This document shows, piece after piece, positions 39,100-39,691 of a DNA stretch of 39,691 nt. Origin of the DNA: Asterionellopsis glacialis (Eukaryota; Bacillariophyta; Plagiogrammaphyceae; Rhaphoneidales; Asterionellopsidaceae). The first letter of the stretch is position 1, and each line of letters opens with the position of its first letter. Both the position numbers and the translations under genes were made by a program. The stretch is taken from assembly GCA_014885115.2 (NCBI GenBank), contig WKLE02000487.1, forward strand, positions 1 through 39,691. The letters are read 5' to 3'. The notes beneath the pieces are model-generated. The model saw only the letters and a program-made list of their open reading frames with translations, was not told where the DNA came from and did not search any database.

Positions 39100-39691
39100 A
39101 AGTCACCTGTAGGACGAAGATTTTCATATATAATTGGTTGTGGCGAGAGTAAATAAATAATTCATATAGACCCGTTTTGTATAGTAAATGCATTTTGAAG
39201 AATAATCTGCGCGTGTCGCATAGTTTTGGTTGGTTAATTGATTTTTTAAAGCCCCATACCCAGAGCTGCAAAGTTGATCGAACCGCAAACAAAATGAAAT
39301 CTTCAGATAAATTTGAAATTTTATTTGATTACCCGGTAGTCTAGAGACCCACATGGCACATAGGTACAGCTGCTCTATCGTCTTGTCTAAATACTGACAA
39401 CAGTCAAAATCTAGAGAGGTAATCATTTTCGAGGTATCGTACTCAATAAAAGAGATTTCAGCGTTATTTAGGCTTTAACATGTGTGTCATCTTATGCCTG
39501 CTTCAACCTCTACCTTAAAATGGAACCAATATTTTTACAAGCAATCTTCACAACTGAAAAGTAAAACATACCTTGATAAACTTTTTTTCTAATAGTCCAA
39601 GTTTATAGAATTGCAATGCTCCCTTACGTCAACAAAGAATTTGAACCATTTATTACTGTCAAATTCGCAGACCTTATAGCCACATTTACGG
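39100..39691. other. Right-end gene-free stretch
   Basis: 3' flank of the membrane-protein gene. I see no further gene, only an AT-rich unique sequence with an inverted CTCTAGA-like word near 39410. Confidence 0.4.

Noticed and set aside
1..39691. tRNA, rRNA, spliceosomal RNA or CRISPR arrays
   Set aside because: I found no tRNA arm consensus pairs, U-RNA core words or regularly spaced repeats. A dedicated covariance-model search would be more sensitive.

Overview
This is a gene-dense stretch of a nuclear genome, most probably from a diatom or a close stramenopile relative with a secondary plastid. Reasons: two nuclear genes, homoserine dehydrogenase and translation factor IF-3, start with a signal peptide ending in an ...AF.. 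cleavage motif of the diatom 'ASAFAP' type; a plastid galactolipid synthase is present; coding regions are mostly intronless, with a few short GT-AG introns; DNA is AT-rich. A run of 172 N at 22970-23141 shows it is draft assembly. The species cannot be named from the sequence.

Genic left part (about 0.5-27 kb). In order: plastid homoserine dehydrogenase (-, two exons), a PH / coiled-coil / C-terminal auxilin-type J-domain protein (+), a large four-EF-hand protein (-), a digalactosyldiacylglycerol synthase (+), a Tudor-like nuclear protein (-), a PMP34-type peroxisomal carrier (+), a small XPA-like/coiled-coil protein (+), plastid IF-3 (+), a coiled-coil protein (-), a membrane-anchored histidine phosphatase/phosphoglycerate-mutase-like protein (+, two exons) and an ankyrin protein (-). 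Genes alternate as divergent pairs sharing promoters (2239-3363, 15749-16191) and convergent pairs with short gaps (5953-6093, 14183-14287, 25887-26235). They are housekeeping genes of amino-acid synthesis, lipid synthesis, translation and trafficking. No operon-like pathway grouping is seen. A decayed DNA-transposon fragment with about 90-bp inverted flanks interrupts the part before the DGDG synthase (10.2-11.4 kb).

Mobile-element island (about 28.1-36.6 kb). This region has almost no CpG and holds several dead elements: a roughly 2.6-kb transposase-like pseudogene (-), a 0.78-kb element with 48-bp terminal inverted repeats, a second transposase-like pseudogene (+) of the same family as the relic at 10 kb, and many hairpins. 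Where two copies of a repeat can be compared, most differences are CG to TG or CA, which points to methylation and deamination silencing.

Right end (36.6-39.7 kb). CpG returns and a three-exon gene for a four-helix membrane protein follows a promoter region rich in TACCAGGTACCTGGTA-type palindromes. The same palindrome recurs in most intergenic regions of the window (9.0, 22.8-23.5, 27.8-28.0, 37.3-37.6 kb).
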